From assembly GCA_001179505.1 (NCBI GenBank), contig CDMY01000580.1, positions 27,492 through 48,023 of the forward strand: a stretch of DNA of 20,532 bases, given 5' to 3'. The position numbers and the translations under genes were made by a program. Of the stretch, positions 19,127 to 20,532 are shown one piece after another (positions within the stretch are counted from its first letter, which is position 1; every line of letters begins with the position of its first letter). Source of the stretch: Vitrella brassicaformis (lineage: Eukaryota; Sar; Vitrellaceae). Under the pieces are notes generated by a model that had not been told where the DNA came from, did not search any database, and was given only the letters and a program-made list of their open reading frames with translations.

Positions 19127-19983
19127 TCATGGTCTCGTCAGCTCCGACTTGATCTGCTCCATCAAGGCCTGGAGGGCCGCCGGTGCGTCCTCCTTGACCG
19201 CGGCAATGGCATCACGCGGACCGCTGGACGACTTGACCTCAACCTGCACCCAGCCAGACACACACACCCAGATCTCCATTTGGATGGTCTCTCTCTGCGT
19301 GTGTGCAATGCTTGCCTGGCAGTCTGGGTCATGGTCAGTGAGCTCCTTGACGACGAGAGTCCCGCTGACGGGGTCGCCCCTCCACGTTCCTGTGAGCTCG
19401 ACATCGATGTGCAAGTCGTAGCCCAGCCTGATCCTGCCGCGAACCATGCAGAGAGTCGACTGCAGACAGGACAGAGCACCGCACCCACACACACAGAAGA
19501 AAGGACGAAGCCATTGCATCGCCGCACAGACAACACGCACAGACGTCCACCAATCATCATCGCGTGGCACTGCTTACATCTCCACTGCAAGTGGCTTTGG
19601 TGGTCGTGACCCGCCCCTCCGGCCGGTCCATCAGACAGTGCCCCCCGCGAAAACACCCCTCCAGCCGCTTGTTGACTCTCGTGGAAACGTTCTTCTCCTC
19701 CCAAGTGCCCGCCTGGTTCCAGACGCTCGGCGCAGAGACGCTTCTCTGCCCGACGTCGTGTGGCGGCTGCAGGGGCGCGTCGAGGCGCTGAGGGGCGGTG
19801 GGGGGGAGCAGGTGGGCGTCGGGGATGTCACGCTTCCTGCGTGACACACACGAGGGATCCTTGCTCTCGCTGACGGTTTGCGTAGTCACTCACTCACCAG
19901 TATGTGTAGCCTCCGAATCCTTTGCTCCCTTTGGTTTCCGTTTCGGCGGCGCCATTGACTTCGCCTGAGGTGTCGTCCGCCAT
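19127..19983 (-). CDS. Stand-alone Aha1 N-terminal domain protein (Hsp90 co-chaperone type)
   Basis: Exons in coding order 19983-19898, 19836-19578, 19459-19316 and 19243-19127 (TGA) give about 201 residues. Aha1 N-domains bind the middle domain of Hsp90 and stimulate its ATPase. Visible landmarks: GYTYWKRD (26-33), split by the first intron and restored by splicing, comparable to the Trp-containing motif at the Aha1 N terminus; VWNQAGTWEEKNVSTRVNKRL (about 69-89); RGRIRLGYDLHIDVELTG (about 121-138), matching the RKGKLIFFYEWSVKLNWTG strand block; GTLVVKELTDHDPDCQVEVK; and a C-terminal helix ending MEQIKSELTRP. No C-terminal AHSA1 domain follows, so it resembles single-domain members (yeast Hch1 and plant short forms). 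Intron 19244-19315 uses a GC donor. It has no stop and is a multiple of three, so an unspliced form adding 24 residues is possible. Probably cytosolic. Confidence 0.82.
19314..19315 (-). other. GC 5' splice site (GC-AG intron 19244-19315)
   Basis: CCAG is followed by GCAAGC, with an acceptor GTGCAG 72 bp downstream preceded by TG-rich sequence. Removing the 72 bp joins LTDHDPDCQ to VEVK at the spacing expected for the Aha1 N-domain. The retained reading adds 24 low-complexity residues. Confidence 0.65.
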
Positions 19984-20532
19984 CCACGGTGTCCAGAGAT
20001 CTGCAGAGCTCTTTCAAGCTCGCAAACCATCGGTGGATAGTACTATAGACAATTGAAGACCTGCGCATAGCGTGTGGATGAGTTCGCAAGTCATGCAGGC
20101 GTGAGCACCCGTCTGCCTCTCTGCAGAGCATGCCGCCATTGCAGGCAGCACACGAGCGCAGGGGAATAGTGATAAAGCCACCTATCACGCCACCCACCCA
20201 TGTCATCCAGCCACTCATCCAATGGCATCCATCCATCCATCCGTCGTGCGTTGGGTGCAATATCGACGAGAAAGGACTTACTCAGCCAGGGAGTGACTGA
20301 GTGAGTTGAGTGCAAATAGACAACATGCAGTGAGTGATAGACACACACACACGCCACACGCATGATTTAGATAGATAGATAGCTACATACACACATACAT
20401 ACATACATACATACAAAGGGGCGCAACTGTGCCTGCCTGTCTGCCTGTCTGTCTGTCTGTCTGCATGTGCACGCCCCTCACGCATCAACATGAATGCCAT
20501 CCATGAGTCAGTGGGGAGGGAGGAAGGGGGGG
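19984..20532. promoter_or_regulatory. Upstream region of the Aha1-domain gene, then simple repeats
   Basis: The first 120 bp probably holds the promoter. It has AAGCTCGCAA at 20016-20025 (the reverse complement of a box at 2204-2213), ACTATAGACAATT at 20042-20054 (11 of 13 identical to 2172-2184, same orientation relative to the downstream minus-strand gene) and TTCGCAAGT at about 20083. Further right lie (ATCC)n at about 20226-20242, (ACAT)n at about 20390-20415 and (TCTG)n at about 20435-20463. No coding exon was recognised from 20100 to the right edge. Confidence 0.5.
20390..20415. repeat. (ACAT)n tetranucleotide array
   Basis: About six ACAT units, followed 20 bp later by a (TCTG)n array at about 20435-20463. 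Confidence 0.92.

Overview
This window is nuclear DNA from an intron-rich, GC-rich eukaryote. No prokaryotic signals are present. Coding sequence is split into many short exons with GT-AG (twice GC-AG) introns, mostly about 70-200 bp, and introns and intergenic DNA are full of TG/CA, TCTG, CTGG and ATCC simple repeats. A very large cysteine-rich polytopic membrane protein of a kind common in ciliates and related protists suggests an alveolate. A chromerid alga such as Vitrella is my best guess, from overall character only and not from any search.

Five protein genes alternate in strand. (1) 1-2010, minus: the N-terminal two thirds or so of the splicing factor SLU7; the 3' end lies outside the window. 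(2) 2511-12245, plus: a gene of about 28 exons for a receptor-like membrane protein of about 2,360 residues, with signal peptide, cysteine-rich ectodomain, several membrane spans, a ZZ-like zinc finger and a long disordered tail. (3) 13711-16444, minus: an 11-exon ankyrin-repeat protein whose N-terminal half resembles a beta-trefoil (QxW) domain. (4) 16554-18626, plus: an 11-exon TraB/PrgY-type protein, probably organelle targeted. (5) 19127-19983, minus: a four-exon stand-alone Aha1 N-domain (Hsp90 co-chaperone) protein.

Genes 1/2 and 3/4 are divergent pairs; the second is separated by only about 109 bp. Genes 2/3 and 4/5 converge on repeat-rich, apparently non-coding DNA (12246-13710 and 18627-19126). 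I see no metabolic or operon-like link between neighbours. SLU7 and the Hsp90 co-chaperone are housekeeping; the receptor and the ankyrin protein are lineage-type proteins.

The most interesting observation is in the introns. On the sense strand of both plus- and minus-strand genes, many carry a (CA)n tract near the 5' splice site and a (UG)n tract just before the 3' splice site, so the intron ends could pair. Other points are two GC-AG introns, a shared promoter-like motif before genes 1 and 5, and several apparent single-base frame shifts at homopolymer runs in genes 2 and 3, which look more like sequence errors than decay. All exon borders were derived by hand from frame continuity, splice consensus and protein sense, without transcript evidence.
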